Assembly: GCA_003696075.1 (NCBI GenBank)
Contig: RFHH01000180.1
Span: 1 to 52,537, forward strand
Source of the DNA: Acidobacteriota bacterium
Lineage (GTDB): Bacteria > Acidobacteriota > Polarisedimenticolia > J045
Length of the DNA stretch: 52,537 nucleotides
Direction of reading: 5' to 3'
This document shows, piece after piece, positions 17,513-25,918 of the stretch. The notes beneath the pieces were generated by a model. That model searched no databases, was not told the origin of the DNA, and saw only the letters and a program-made list of their open reading frames with translations. A program made the translations under genes and the position numbers. The stretch's first letter is position 1. Every line of letters begins with the position of its first letter.

Positions 17513-19648
17513 ATGCTGCTGCCTTACCTGCTGCTGATTCCGCTGGCGCCCCTTGCCGGTTTCGCCATCGTGGGCGTCCTCGGCGCGGCGGGACGGCTCC
17601 CCGACCGCTGGGCGCACCGGATAGCGGTGGCGGCCTCGGCGGCGTCCTTCGTGCTGTCCGCCGGAGTGGTGTGGGAGTTCTCGGGCGGTCTCGACCGTGT
17701 CGCATCCTTGGGCGCCGAGCAGCCGGAGCGGTATGCGGTCCAGCCGGCGGGGGAGGGGATGCCCGCGCGGTTCACGGTGACCTACGCGGAATGGCTCCCC
17801 TTCGGGGAGACGCTCCTCAGGGGCTGGGCACCCGGCGGCGCCCGCGCGGCCGACGTCTCGATCGGATGGACGTTCTCGCTCGATGCTCTCTCCGCGGTGA
17901 TGCTGCTCGTCGTGACGTTCGTGGGAACGTTGATCCACATCTACTCGATCGGCTACATGGCGGGGGAGAAGGGCTACTTCCGGTTCTTCGCCTACCTCAA
18001 CCTGTTCATGGCCATGATGCTCACGCTGGTGCTGGGTGGAAACCTCCTGGTCATGTTCATCGGTTGGGAGGGCGTCGGACTCTGCTCTTTCCTGCTCATC
18101 TCGTTCTACTACGACCGGATGTTCGACCCGGAAACCGCCATGACATGCGCCGACGCGGGGCGGAAGGCATTCATCACCAATCGCGTCGGCGATTTCGCCT
18201 TCGTGCTCGGCGGGCTGCTGCTGCTGGTGACCTTCGGCACCCTCGATTTCGGCGCGATCAGCAGCGCCATCGACTCGAACTCCGACTACTGGTACGCGTC
18301 GGCGTTGCTGACGGGAATCGGGGTTCTTCTGTTCATCGGAGCGACCGGGAAGAGCGCGCAGATCCCGCTCTACGTGTGGTTGCCCGACGCGATGGCCGGA
18401 CCGACCCCTGTCTCCGCCCTCATCCATGCGGCGACGATGGTGACCGCGGGCGTGTACATGCTGGCGCGGATGTCTTCGCTCTACTGGCACGCGCCGGGGG
18501 CGATGTTCGTGGTCGCGGTCGTGGGCTGCCTCACCGCGCTTTTCGCGGCCACCATCGGGACCGCACAGTACGACATCAAGAAGGTGCTCGCCTACAGCAC
18601 CGTTTCCCAGCTCGGGTACATGTTCCTCGGCGCGGGCGTGGGCGCGTTCACGGCGGCGATCTTCCACCTGGTCACGCACGCCTTCTTCAAGGCCTGCCTC
18701 TTCCTCGCGGCGGGATCGGTCATCGTGAAGTGCGGACACACGAACGACATGCGCCTGTACGGCGGCCTCAGGCGGTTCATGCCCGTCACCTATGCCGCCT
18801 TCCTGGTGTCGACGCTCGCGATCACCGGCTTCCCGCTCCTCTCCGGCTTCATGTCCAAGGACGAGATCCTGGCGAGGACGCTGACATCAACCCGAGGGTC
18901 GCTGGCCCTTTGGCTGGTGGGTACGGCGGCTGCCGTTCTGACGTCCTTCTACATGTTCCGCGCCCTGCTGATGACGTTCCACGGCGAGAACCGCTCGCCG
19001 GATTGGGTGCGGCGCCAGCTCGGGGAGTCGCCGCGGGTGATGACGGCGGTTCTCGTGGTGCTGGCGGTCGGGGCCGCGCTCGTCGGCTTCCTCGGCATCC
19101 CCGAGGGCGTGTCGAGGCTCGTCGGGGTGCACGACGTCAACTGGTTCGACCACGTTCTGCACCCGGTGGTCGCGGCGCGGGGAATCGTCGCGGAGGCGGG
19201 GGAGGCGGCGCACGAGGGGGCGGGACCGGCGGAGGTGCTCCGTGAGGGCGCGGCATGGCACCCGAGCGTCGCCGGGGAGTGGGGCCTGTTCGGGCTCGGC
19301 ATCGGCGTGTTCGCGCTCGGCCTCGCGCTGGCGGCCTGGGCCTACGGCGACGGGATGAGGCGCGCCGAGGAGCTTGCCGGGCGGTTGCAGTATCTCCGCC
19401 GGCTTCTCCACCGGAAGTGGTTCGTGGACGAGCTCTATGACCGCCTGGTCATCCAGCCGTTCAACGCGCTGTCCCGCGCGATGAGCGCGATGGACCGGAA
19501 CGTCGTGGACGGTGCGGTGAATCTGTCCGGCGCGGTGGCCGAGTTCTCGGGTCAGGTGATCAAGCTCTTCCAGACAGGCGTGGTGAGGCACTACGCCCTC
19601 TGGTTCCTCGCTGGAGCGGTGATGCTGCTCTGGGTGGTGATCGGCTGA
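17513..19648 (+). CDS. nuoL: NADH-quinone oxidoreductase subunit L
   Basis: Distal antiporter-like proton-pumping subunit, 711 residues. Core signatures include FIGWEGVGLCSFLLISF (helix 5 Glu), GKSAQIPLYVWLPDAMAGPTPVSALIHAATMV (helix 7 Lys and surrounding) and HAFFKACLFLAAGSVI (helix 8). The long lateral helix region is at the C-terminus (RKWFVDELYDRLVIQPFNAL), which distinguishes it from NuoM. Its stop overlaps the nuoN start by 1 nt; nuoM, normally between them, is absent. Confidence 0.96.
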   Translation: MLLPYLLLIPLAPLAGFAIVGVLGAAGRLPDRWAHRIAVAASAASFVLSAGVVWEFSGGLDRVASLGAEQPERYAVQPAGEGMPARFTVTYAEWLPFGETLLRGWAPGGARAADVSIGWTFSLDALSAVMLLVVTFVGTLIHIYSIGYMAGEKGYFRFFAYLNLFMAMMLTLVLGGNLLVMFIGWEGVGLCSFLLISFYYDRMFDPETAMTCADAGRKAFITNRVGDFAFVLGGLLLLVTFGTLDFGAISSAIDSNSDYWYASALLTGIGVLLFIGATGKSAQIPLYVWLPDAMAGPTPVSALIHAATMVTAGVYMLARMSSLYWHAPGAMFVVAVVGCLTALFAATIGTAQYDIKKVLAYSTVSQLGYMFLGAGVGAFTAAIFHLVTHAFFKACLFLAAGSVIVKCGHTNDMRLYGGLRRFMPVTYAAFLVSTLAITGFPLLSGFMSKDEILARTLTSTRGSLALWLVGTAAAVLTSFYMFRALLMTFHGENRSPDWVRRQLGESPRVMTAVLVVLAVGAALVGFLGIPEGVSRLVGVHDVNWFDHVLHPVVAARGIVAEAGEAAHEGAGPAEVLREGAAWHPSVAGEWGLFGLGIGVFALGLALAAWAYGDGMRRAEELAGRLQYLRRLLHRKWFVDELYDRLVIQPFNALSRAMSAMDRNVVDGAVNLSGAVAEFSGQVIKLFQTGVVRHYALWFLAGAVMLLWVVIG

Positions 19649-21156
19649 TGGAAAACCAGCTTTTCGAAGCGTGGACAGCGATGCCGACCCTCTGGACGGC
19701 GGCCTACGGCCTGCTGCTCCTCCTGTTCGCCCCTGCACTCCGGCAGGACCGTCAGTGGCTGTGGGGCTTCTCCGTCGCCGGGATGTCGCTCGCCCTGCTC
19801 ATCCCGTCTTTCATGCTCTGGCACATCGGCGACTACGGGGACGTGCGGGAGACCGCCGGCCTGCCGGGGATGGCGATGGTCCGTGCCGACAGGCTCTCCC
19901 TCTCGCTCGACATCCTTTTCGCTTTGGCGGGTCTCTTGGCGTTGCTCGTCCTTCCGAACTACCTGGAGAAGGTCAAGTCGCACCGTCCGGAGATCTACCC
20001 GCTCATGTTCTTCGCCGTCTCCGGCATGACGGTGATGGTGGGCACCGACAACCTGCTCATGGTGTTTCTCGGCCTCGAGATCCTCTCGATCTCGCTGTAC
20101 GTGATGACCGGGGTGGCCCGGCACACCGCGCTCGGGACCGAGGCCGCGCTGAAGTACTTCCTGCTGGGCGCCTTCGCCACGGGATTCTTGGTGTACGGTA
20201 CCGCGCTGCTCTACGGGGCCACCGGGTCTCTGGACATGAGCGAGATGGCGTCAGCGATCGCCGACGGGCGGCTGAACTTCGGCTCGTTCGGAAACGGAAT
20301 GTTGTTGGCGGGCGCCGCGCTGGTTCTCGTGGCGTTTGCCTTCAAGATCGGGGCCGTGCCGTTTCACTTCTGGACGCCGGACGTCTACCAGGGCGCCCCG
20401 ACCCCGATCACCGCCTTCATGGCGGCGGGAACGAAGGCGGCCGCTTTCGGGGTGCTGCTGAGGCTGCTGCACGAGGGATTGCAGGGATCGGCGGACCTGG
20501 CGGACCGCTGGACGGCGGCTCTTTCGGTTCTGGCGGTGGCCACGATGATCGTCGGCAACCTCATGGCGCTCGTCCAGGACCGCGTGAAGCGGCTCCTGGC
20601 CTACTCCAGCGTGGCGCACGCCGGGTACCTCCTGCTGGGAGTGATGGCGCCGATCGATGTCGGTGTGGCCAACACGGTCTTCTACCTCGCCGCCTACACC
20701 TTCATGACGGTCGGTGCTTTCGCGGTCGTGTCGCTCTTCCAGACGGAGGGCGAAGATGCCGATCACCTGATGAACTTCTCCGGACTGGGCCGGAGCCATC
20801 CCGTCCTCGCCCTCGTGATGACCGTCTTCATGCTGTCGCTGATCGGGATCCCGCCGATGGGCGGGTTCACCGGGAAATACGTCATCTTTCTCGCCGCACT
20901 GAGATCGGGCCACCCTTGGCTCGCGGGGATCATGGCCCTCACGGCAGTGATTGGCGCGGCGTACTACCTCAAGGTGATCGTCGCGATGTACTTCCGGGAT
21001 CCGGCCGCCGGGTCGACCGTCGACGTCCGCGTGCCTCTGCCCGCCGGCGTCGCGCTCTCGGTCGCCGCAGCGGGGACGGTCCTGCTGGGCGTCTACCCGG
21101 CCCTCGTGCTGGAGCCGCTGACGAGGATCCCGGACAGCCTGGTGTTCTTGCCATGA
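19648..21156 (+). CDS. nuoN: NADH-quinone oxidoreductase subunit N
   Basis: Third antiporter-like subunit, 502 residues. It is NuoN rather than NuoM because of the GTEAALKYFLLGAFATGFLV motif, the FKIGAVPFHFWTPDVYQGAPTPITAFMA motif and the absence of a NuoM-type N-terminus. The helix 5 Glu (FLGLEILSISLYVM) and helix 7 Lys (AFKIGAVPFH) are present. Last gene of the complex I operon; a hairpin follows 17 nt after its stop. Confidence 0.94.
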   Translation: MENQLFEAWTAMPTLWTAAYGLLLLLFAPALRQDRQWLWGFSVAGMSLALLIPSFMLWHIGDYGDVRETAGLPGMAMVRADRLSLSLDILFALAGLLALLVLPNYLEKVKSHRPEIYPLMFFAVSGMTVMVGTDNLLMVFLGLEILSISLYVMTGVARHTALGTEAALKYFLLGAFATGFLVYGTALLYGATGSLDMSEMASAIADGRLNFGSFGNGMLLAGAALVLVAFAFKIGAVPFHFWTPDVYQGAPTPITAFMAAGTKAAAFGVLLRLLHEGLQGSADLADRWTAALSVLAVATMIVGNLMALVQDRVKRLLAYSSVAHAGYLLLGVMAPIDVGVANTVFYLAAYTFMTVGAFAVVSLFQTEGEDADHLMNFSGLGRSHPVLALVMTVFMLSLIGIPPMGGFTGKYVIFLAALRSGHPWLAGIMALTAVIGAAYYLKVIVAMYFRDPAAGSTVDVRVPLPAGVALSVAAAGTVLLGVYPALVLEPLTRIPDSLVFLP

Positions 21157-21173
21157 CCTCCGCCCTGGCAGCA

Positions 21174-21194
21174 CCGGCCGTGCCGCACGGCCGG
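21174..21194 (+). terminator. Hairpin after nuoN
   Basis: Perfect 9-bp arms CCGGCCGTG and CACGGCCGG with a 3-nt loop. It sits between nuoN and the dehydrogenase gene and has no T-tract. It may partly terminate the nuo transcript or set differential expression of the next gene, which has no obvious promoter of its own. Confidence 0.5.
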
Positions 21195-21244
21195 CGGGGC
21201 GGTGCCGGCGGGGGCGCCGCCGAGCGCCGCCCGAGGAGAAACCG

Positions 21245-22495
21245 ATGTCAGACCTGAATCCGTTCCACATCGCGCAAAGGCAGTTCGACGAGGCTGCGGA
21301 CCGCCTGGGTCTCGACGACGCGACTCGCGCGTTGCTGCGCGTTCCGCAGCGGGAATACCACTTCACCCTCCCCGTCCGGATGGACGACGGCACGACCCGC
21401 GTCTTCCAGGGCTTCCGCGTCGAGTACAACATGGCTCGGGGTCCGGCGAAGGGCGGCATCCGCTGGCATCCGGACGAGACGATCGACACGGTCCGCGCTC
21501 TCGCGGCGTGGATGACGTGGAAGACCGCCGTCGTCGACATTCCGCTCGGAGGGGGCAAGGGCGGCGTGATCTGCAACCCGAAGGAGATGAGCGAGCGCGA
21601 GAAGGAGGACCTGGCGCGCGCGTACGTGCGGGCCCTCGGCCCGATCCTCGGGGTCCACAAGGACGTTCCCGCCCCCGACGTCTACACGAACCCGCAGATC
21701 ATGGCCTGGATGATGGACGAGTACGAGACGATCGTGCGGGAGTCCCATCCGGGCGTGATCACCGGAAAGCCGATCGCCCTGGGCGGCTCCCAGGGTCGCG
21801 GGGATGCCACGGCACGCGGCGGCCTGTACGTCGTGCGCGAGGCTGCGAAGAAGATCGGCCTCGATCCGGCGACGGCGACGTACGCGATCCAGGGATTCGG
21901 CAATGCCGGCCAGTTCGCCGCCCTGCTCCACGAGGAGGTGCTCGGCGGTGGGAAGCTCGTGGCGGCGAGCGATTCGCGGTGCGCCCGCTACAAGCCCGAC
22001 GGGTTCGACGCGAAGAAGCTCGTCGATCACAAGCTGCGCCACGGGACCCTGGCCGATTATCCGGAAGGCGAGGAGATCACCAACGAGGAGCTTCTCGAGC
22101 TCGACGTGGACATCCTGTATCCGGCGGCGCTCGAGAACCAGATCACCGAGAAGAATGCCGACCGGATCAAGGCTCGCCTGATCTGCGAGCTGGCGAACGG
22201 CCCGACGACTCCGGAGGCCGACCAGATCCTCTACCGCAACGGGAAGCTGGTCCTCCCCGATTTCCTGGCCAACGCCGGCGGGGTGACCGTTTCCTACTTC
22301 GAGCAGGTCCAGAACACGTACAACTACTACTGGACCCTCGAGGACGTGCACAAGCGTCTCGACGCGCGGATGACGACGGCTTTCCACGCCGTGTACGAGA
22401 CGATGAAGCGGGACGAGGTCCATCCCCGGCTGGCCGCCTACATGGTGGCGGTCCGCCGCGTCGCGGAGGCCTGCAAGCTCCGCGGTTGGGTCTGA
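21245..22495 (+). CDS. gdhA: Glutamate dehydrogenase (Glu/Leu/Phe/Val dehydrogenase family)
   Basis: NAD(P)-dependent reversible deamination of glutamate to 2-oxoglutarate, cytoplasmic. In 416 residues the family Lys residues appear in MARGPAKGGIRWHP (K69), TWKTAVVDIPLGGGKGGV (K93 and catalytic-type K105). The Rossmann motif is GFGNAGQFAA and the conserved C-terminal loop is LPDFLANAGGVTVSYFEQVQ. ATG with GAGGAG upstream. Leucine dehydrogenase is less likely because length and motifs fit the GDH branch. It sits between the nuo operon and a strong terminator and faces the signalling operon. Confidence 0.9.
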   Translation: MSDLNPFHIAQRQFDEAADRLGLDDATRALLRVPQREYHFTLPVRMDDGTTRVFQGFRVEYNMARGPAKGGIRWHPDETIDTVRALAAWMTWKTAVVDIPLGGGKGGVICNPKEMSEREKEDLARAYVRALGPILGVHKDVPAPDVYTNPQIMAWMMDEYETIVRESHPGVITGKPIALGGSQGRGDATARGGLYVVREAAKKIGLDPATATYAIQGFGNAGQFAALLHEEVLGGGKLVAASDSRCARYKPDGFDAKKLVDHKLRHGTLADYPEGEEITNEELLELDVDILYPAALENQITEKNADRIKARLICELANGPTTPEADQILYRNGKLVLPDFLANAGGVTVSYFEQVQNTYNYYWTLEDVHKRLDARMTTAFHAVYETMKRDEVHPRLAAYMVAVRRVAEACKLRGWV

Positions 22496-22504
22496 GTGTC
22501 GGAC

Positions 22505-22549
22505 GGGGCGGCGCGGCGCACCGGACGCGCCGCCCCGCCGCTTTCTCTT
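22505..22549 (+). terminator. Intrinsic terminator after gdhA
   Basis: Perfect 11-bp arms GGGGCGGCGCG (22505-22515) and CGCGCCGCCCC (22526-22536), then a pyrimidine stretch (CTTTCTCTT). Ten bases after the stop codon. The rest of the gap to the convergent kinase gene contains no supported gene. Confidence 0.8.
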
Positions 22550-22769
22550 GCGGAACGAAGTCCCTCCGGGCGCGCGGCCCGCGCGAGGTCGGCGCACGCA
22601 GGCGGAGAGTCGCCGCGCGGCGAGGACCGACCGGCGCGCCGCCGCGGCTCGACCTTGCGGCGCCGCCCCACCCTTTACGGCCTTCGCGGACCGGCGGCCG
22701 GCTCCGGAGCGATCCGGTGGCGGAGTCGCTCCGGGCAGCTCTCCTTCGCGGGAGCGAGCGGGGCCCGCG

Positions 22770-25322
22770 TCACGACTCCGCGGCCACGGCCGGGCGGGCG
22801 GCGAGCGCTTCGGCGAGCGCATCGACCCCGATCGGTTTGAGCAGGACGCCGTCCATGCCGGCGGCCAGGCAGGCCTGGCGGGCCTCGTCGAGTGCGTGCG
22901 CGGTGAGGGCGTAGATCCGCGGGCGCAGGCCGAGGGCACGGATGCGCCGCGCTGCCTCCAGGCCGTCCATATTCGGCATCTGCAGGTCCATCAGAACGAC
23001 GTCGTAGCGCTCGCGGCGCGCGGCCTCGACGGCGGCGGCTCCGTCGCACACGGTGTCGGCCCGGTGGCCCAGTTGCTCGAGCAGCTTGACCGCCACCTTC
23101 CGGTTGACGGGGTTGTCCTCGGCCACGAGAACCTTCAGCCGGCGCGAATCGCTGCCCCCGGAGACCGGTAACAAGCGCCGTCGGGGGGGAGCGGAGCCGC
23201 CGACGCGGGCCGCGAGCAGGGCCGCGAGCGGTGCGAAGCGAACCGGCTTCGCCACGAGGGTGAAACCCGCCAGCTCCGGATCCCTCAGGCGGGTTCTCGG
23301 GGTCATGACGATCAAGCTCTCGGCCGAGGGGAGCCGCGAGGCGAGCGTCCGGAGAGCACCGCCGTCACCGCGGGGCGGGGCGGCCGCGAGGACCAGCGGG
23401 TAGATGCCTCCTTTCGCCAGCCGATCGTGCGCCTCGTTCAGGCCGGCCACGGCTTCCACGGCCATCCCCCACCGCAGAAGCTCCTGCTGGAGAACGCTGC
23501 GGCTCCGGGAGTGCGGTTCGACCAGGAGGAGGGCGAGCCCCTTGAGGGCGCTGGGGGCCACTGGATGCGAGGGCTGATCCGGAGCCGGTTCGAGCGGGAT
23601 CGTGAAGCGGAAGGTCGAGCCCCGGCCCGGCGCGCTCTCGACGCCGATCGTCCCGCCCAACAGGTCCACCAGCCGGCGGCAGATGGCGAGGCCCAGCCCG
23701 GTGCCGCCGAACCGGTGGGCGATCGAGCCGTCCGCCTGCCGAAAGCTCTCGAAGATCGCCTCCTGGTGCTCCCTCGCGATCCCCAGCCCCGTGTCCTGGA
23801 CGGCGAACTCCAGATAGGCACGGTCTCGCTGCAAGAGCCCGATGCGGACCGCGATCTCCCCCTCGAGCGTGAATTTCGCCGCGTTGCCGACGAGATTGAA
23901 CAGAATCTGCCGGAGCCGGAGCCGGTCGCACGACACGATGCGAGGGACCTCGCCGGCGATCTCCACCGGCACCACCTCGACCCCGTTCTCTTGCGCCCTG
24001 GCAGCGAGCATCGCCAGCACCTCCTCGACGCACTCGACGATGTCGCAGGGCTCCTTGTTCACCGGCATCCGGCCGGCCTCGATCTTGGACAGGTCCAGGA
24101 TGTCGTTGATGATCGCGAGAAGCGTCTCGCCGTTGCTTCGGATCAGCTCCAGCGACTCCTCCTGTTCCCGGTCGAGTTTCGTCCGCAGGAGCAGGTCGGT
24201 CAGGCCGATCACCGCGTTCAGCGGCGTCCGGATCTCGTGGCTCATGTTGGCCAGGAAAGCGGCCTTCGCGCGCGCCGCGGCTTCCGCCTCCTCGCGCGCC
24301 CGCTCGAGCTGCTCCCGCTTCCGCCTCTCCTCCGTCACGTCCTGCTTGATGGCGATGAAGCGCGCCGGACGGCCTTCGTCGTCGAGAACGGGCGTGATCG
24401 TCATCTGCTCGGTGTAGAGCGTCCCGTCTTTCCTCCTGTTGACGATCTCGCCCCGCCACACGCGGCCCGAGAGAATAGTTGTCCACAGATCCTCGTAGAA
24501 AGCGGGATCGTGACGGCCGGAGCGCAGGATCGCCGGGGTCCTGCCCACCGCCTCCTCCCGGCTGTATCCGGTGAGCTCGGTGAAGGCGCGGTTGACCCAT
24601 TCGATCGTGCCGTCGGCGTTCGCGATCAGCACCGCGTTCGCCGAGGCCTCGAGAGCCGCTGCGCGGACGCGGAGTTCCCATTCGAGCTTCTTGGTCCCCG
24701 ACAGGTTCCGCACCACCGCGAGCAGGGTGGGCCGTTCCGCCAGCGGGGCGTGGGCCAAGGAAACCTCGACGGGCACGCCGGCGAGGGTCCCGTCGCCGGG
24801 GCGCGCCTCACCGGTCCACGTCAGGCCGGCCCGGGCGCAGGGCGGCAGCCCGGGAAGCAGGCGGCGGACGGGGATCCCCTCGATCCTGCCGCCGCGGCCG
24901 CCGAAGAGGCGCCGCGCGCACCGGTTCCCGCCGCTGACCCGCCCGTCCGGATCGACCATGAGCACGGCGTCGGGCAGGGCGTCCAGCAGGCCCGCCAGCC
25001 GCCGGTGGGCGTCTCGGAGTCTCGCCTCCGCGCGCGCGATCGGCCGGAGGACGAAAATCCACAGGGGGGCCGCCAGCAGCGCCGCCAGCAGGCCGGCGTC
25101 CACCAGCGGGAGCAGCGGCCCGAACCGTGCGGGGAGCGGAAAGCGCGCCAGGGCCACCATGACCGCCGACTCGACCAGGAACCCCAGACCGAGCACGGCG
25201 CCGAGGTAGGCGGCGTAGCGCCACACCGTCCCGCTCAGGCGCGGCGCTCTCCCCCCCGGAGCGGCGGCCGCGGATCGGCCGGCCGACTCGCGATCCCCGG
25301 CTCCCGGTGCCGTCGCGCTCAC
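22770..25322 (-). CDS. Membrane-bound hybrid histidine kinase (PAS-PAS-HisKA-HATPase-REC-REC)
   Basis: 850 residues from a GTG start; the open frame extends further upstream only as an overlap of the PilZ and GGDEF genes. Order: two membrane helices (about 34-60 and 69-93); PAS-like domain (114-208); PAS-PAC (221-330); HisKA with H362 in SHEIRTPLN; HATPase with N480 in VGNAAK, DTGLGI and GTGLGL; a first receiver (about 593-706) that is degenerate; and a second receiver (728-842) with the acidic pair E735/D736, phospho-acceptor D779, T807 and K829. The first receiver has VEP and AAAPP where acidic pocket and Asp belong, so it is unlikely to be phosphorylated. Third gene of the GGDEF-PilZ operon. 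Confidence 0.9.
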   Translation of the reverse strand: MSATAPGAGDRESAGRSAAAAPGGRAPRLSGTVWRYAAYLGAVLGLGFLVESAVMVALARFPLPARFGPLLPLVDAGLLAALLAAPLWIFVLRPIARAEARLRDAHRRLAGLLDALPDAVLMVDPDGRVSGGNRCARRLFGGRGGRIEGIPVRRLLPGLPPCARAGLTWTGEARPGDGTLAGVPVEVSLAHAPLAERPTLLAVVRNLSGTKKLEWELRVRAAALEASANAVLIANADGTIEWVNRAFTELTGYSREEAVGRTPAILRSGRHDPAFYEDLWTTILSGRVWRGEIVNRRKDGTLYTEQMTITPVLDDEGRPARFIAIKQDVTEERRKREQLERAREEAEAAARAKAAFLANMSHEIRTPLNAVIGLTDLLLRTKLDREQEESLELIRSNGETLLAIINDILDLSKIEAGRMPVNKEPCDIVECVEEVLAMLAARAQENGVEVVPVEIAGEVPRIVSCDRLRLRQILFNLVGNAAKFTLEGEIAVRIGLLQRDRAYLEFAVQDTGLGIAREHQEAIFESFRQADGSIAHRFGGTGLGLAICRRLVDLLGGTIGVESAPGRGSTFRFTIPLEPAPDQPSHPVAPSALKGLALLLVEPHSRSRSVLQQELLRWGMAVEAVAGLNEAHDRLAKGGIYPLVLAAAPPRGDGGALRTLASRLPSAESLIVMTPRTRLRDPELAGFTLVAKPVRFAPLAALLAARVGGSAPPRRRLLPVSGGSDSRRLKVLVAEDNPVNRKVAVKLLEQLGHRADTVCDGAAAVEAARRERYDVVLMDLQMPNMDGLEAARRIRALGLRPRIYALTAHALDEARQACLAAGMDGVLLKPIGVDALAEALAARPAVAAES

Positions 25323-25336
25323 GGTGCGATGCCCGC

Positions 25337-25918
25337 TCAGGCCCGCTCGCGGAGCTTGGCCCGCTGGAGCTTGAAGGTGTAGCGGACGATCGCCTCCCGG
25401 TCGGCGTCGTTGATCCCCTCGAACCCCGCGCCGAGATGGTAGCGGCCGACCGGCAGGGCCTCGCCGTCGGGGTGGACCACGGAGACGATCCGCGCCACCG
25501 CCCGGACCGTCGCCGTCGTCTCCCCCACCAGCGTCAGCTCGATCTCGACGGGGGTTCCCTGCGGGAGCTTGCACGGAACCACCAGCCCGACTCCCGAACC
25601 GGACAGGGCGGAGGTGACGCCGGAGATCCAGTTCTCGCCGTCGCCCAGGTCGACACTCAATGCCGCGGCGATGCGTTGGATGGTCTGCTCGAGCCGCTCG
25701 AGCTTCTCGATCACCGACGAAAGGGCGGCCCTTTCCCAGGAGACCTCCGTCCCCGGATGGCCGGCGGCGTCGGCCCGGACACGCTCCGTGTAGGTGGGGG
25801 TGCAGGAGAGCCGCTTGGCGAGTTCCTCGGCCTCCGTTTCGTCGAGCGGCCGGAGGCGCACGGGGAGGGGATGTTCCACCCGGGCGAAGCGGCGCGACTG
25901 GACGGTGGGGGTGGTCAT
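25337..25918 (-). CDS. PilZ-domain-like protein with helical insert
   Basis: 193-residue soluble protein. The N-terminus has a PilZ RxxxR signature (R9 to R13 in RRFAR); a helical coiled insert (about 26-90, including SSVIEKLERLEQTIQRIAAAL) follows; then a beta-rich part containing SALSGSGVGLVVPC. The usual second motif (D/N)xSxxG is altered: A104-L-S106-G-S-G109 lacks the Asp/Asn, so c-di-GMP affinity may be reduced. The insert resembles the tetrameric tPilZ class, but that is tentative. Its ATG overlaps the GGDEF gene stop (ATGA), so the two are co-translated; the kinase starts 14 nt after its stop. Confidence 0.78.
   Translation of the reverse strand: MTTPTVQSRRFARVEHPLPVRLRPLDETEAEELAKRLSCTPTYTERVRADAAGHPGTEVSWERAALSSVIEKLERLEQTIQRIAAALSVDLGDGENWISGVTSALSGSGVGLVVPCKLPQGTPVEIELTLVGETTATVRAVARIVSVVHPDGEALPVGRYHLGAGFEGINDADREAIVRYTFKLQRAKLRERA

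Noticed and set aside
19640-19660. Possible hidden or frameshifted nuoM between nuoL and nuoN
   Set aside because: nuoL and nuoN overlap by one base and both are full length, so there is no space or remnant.
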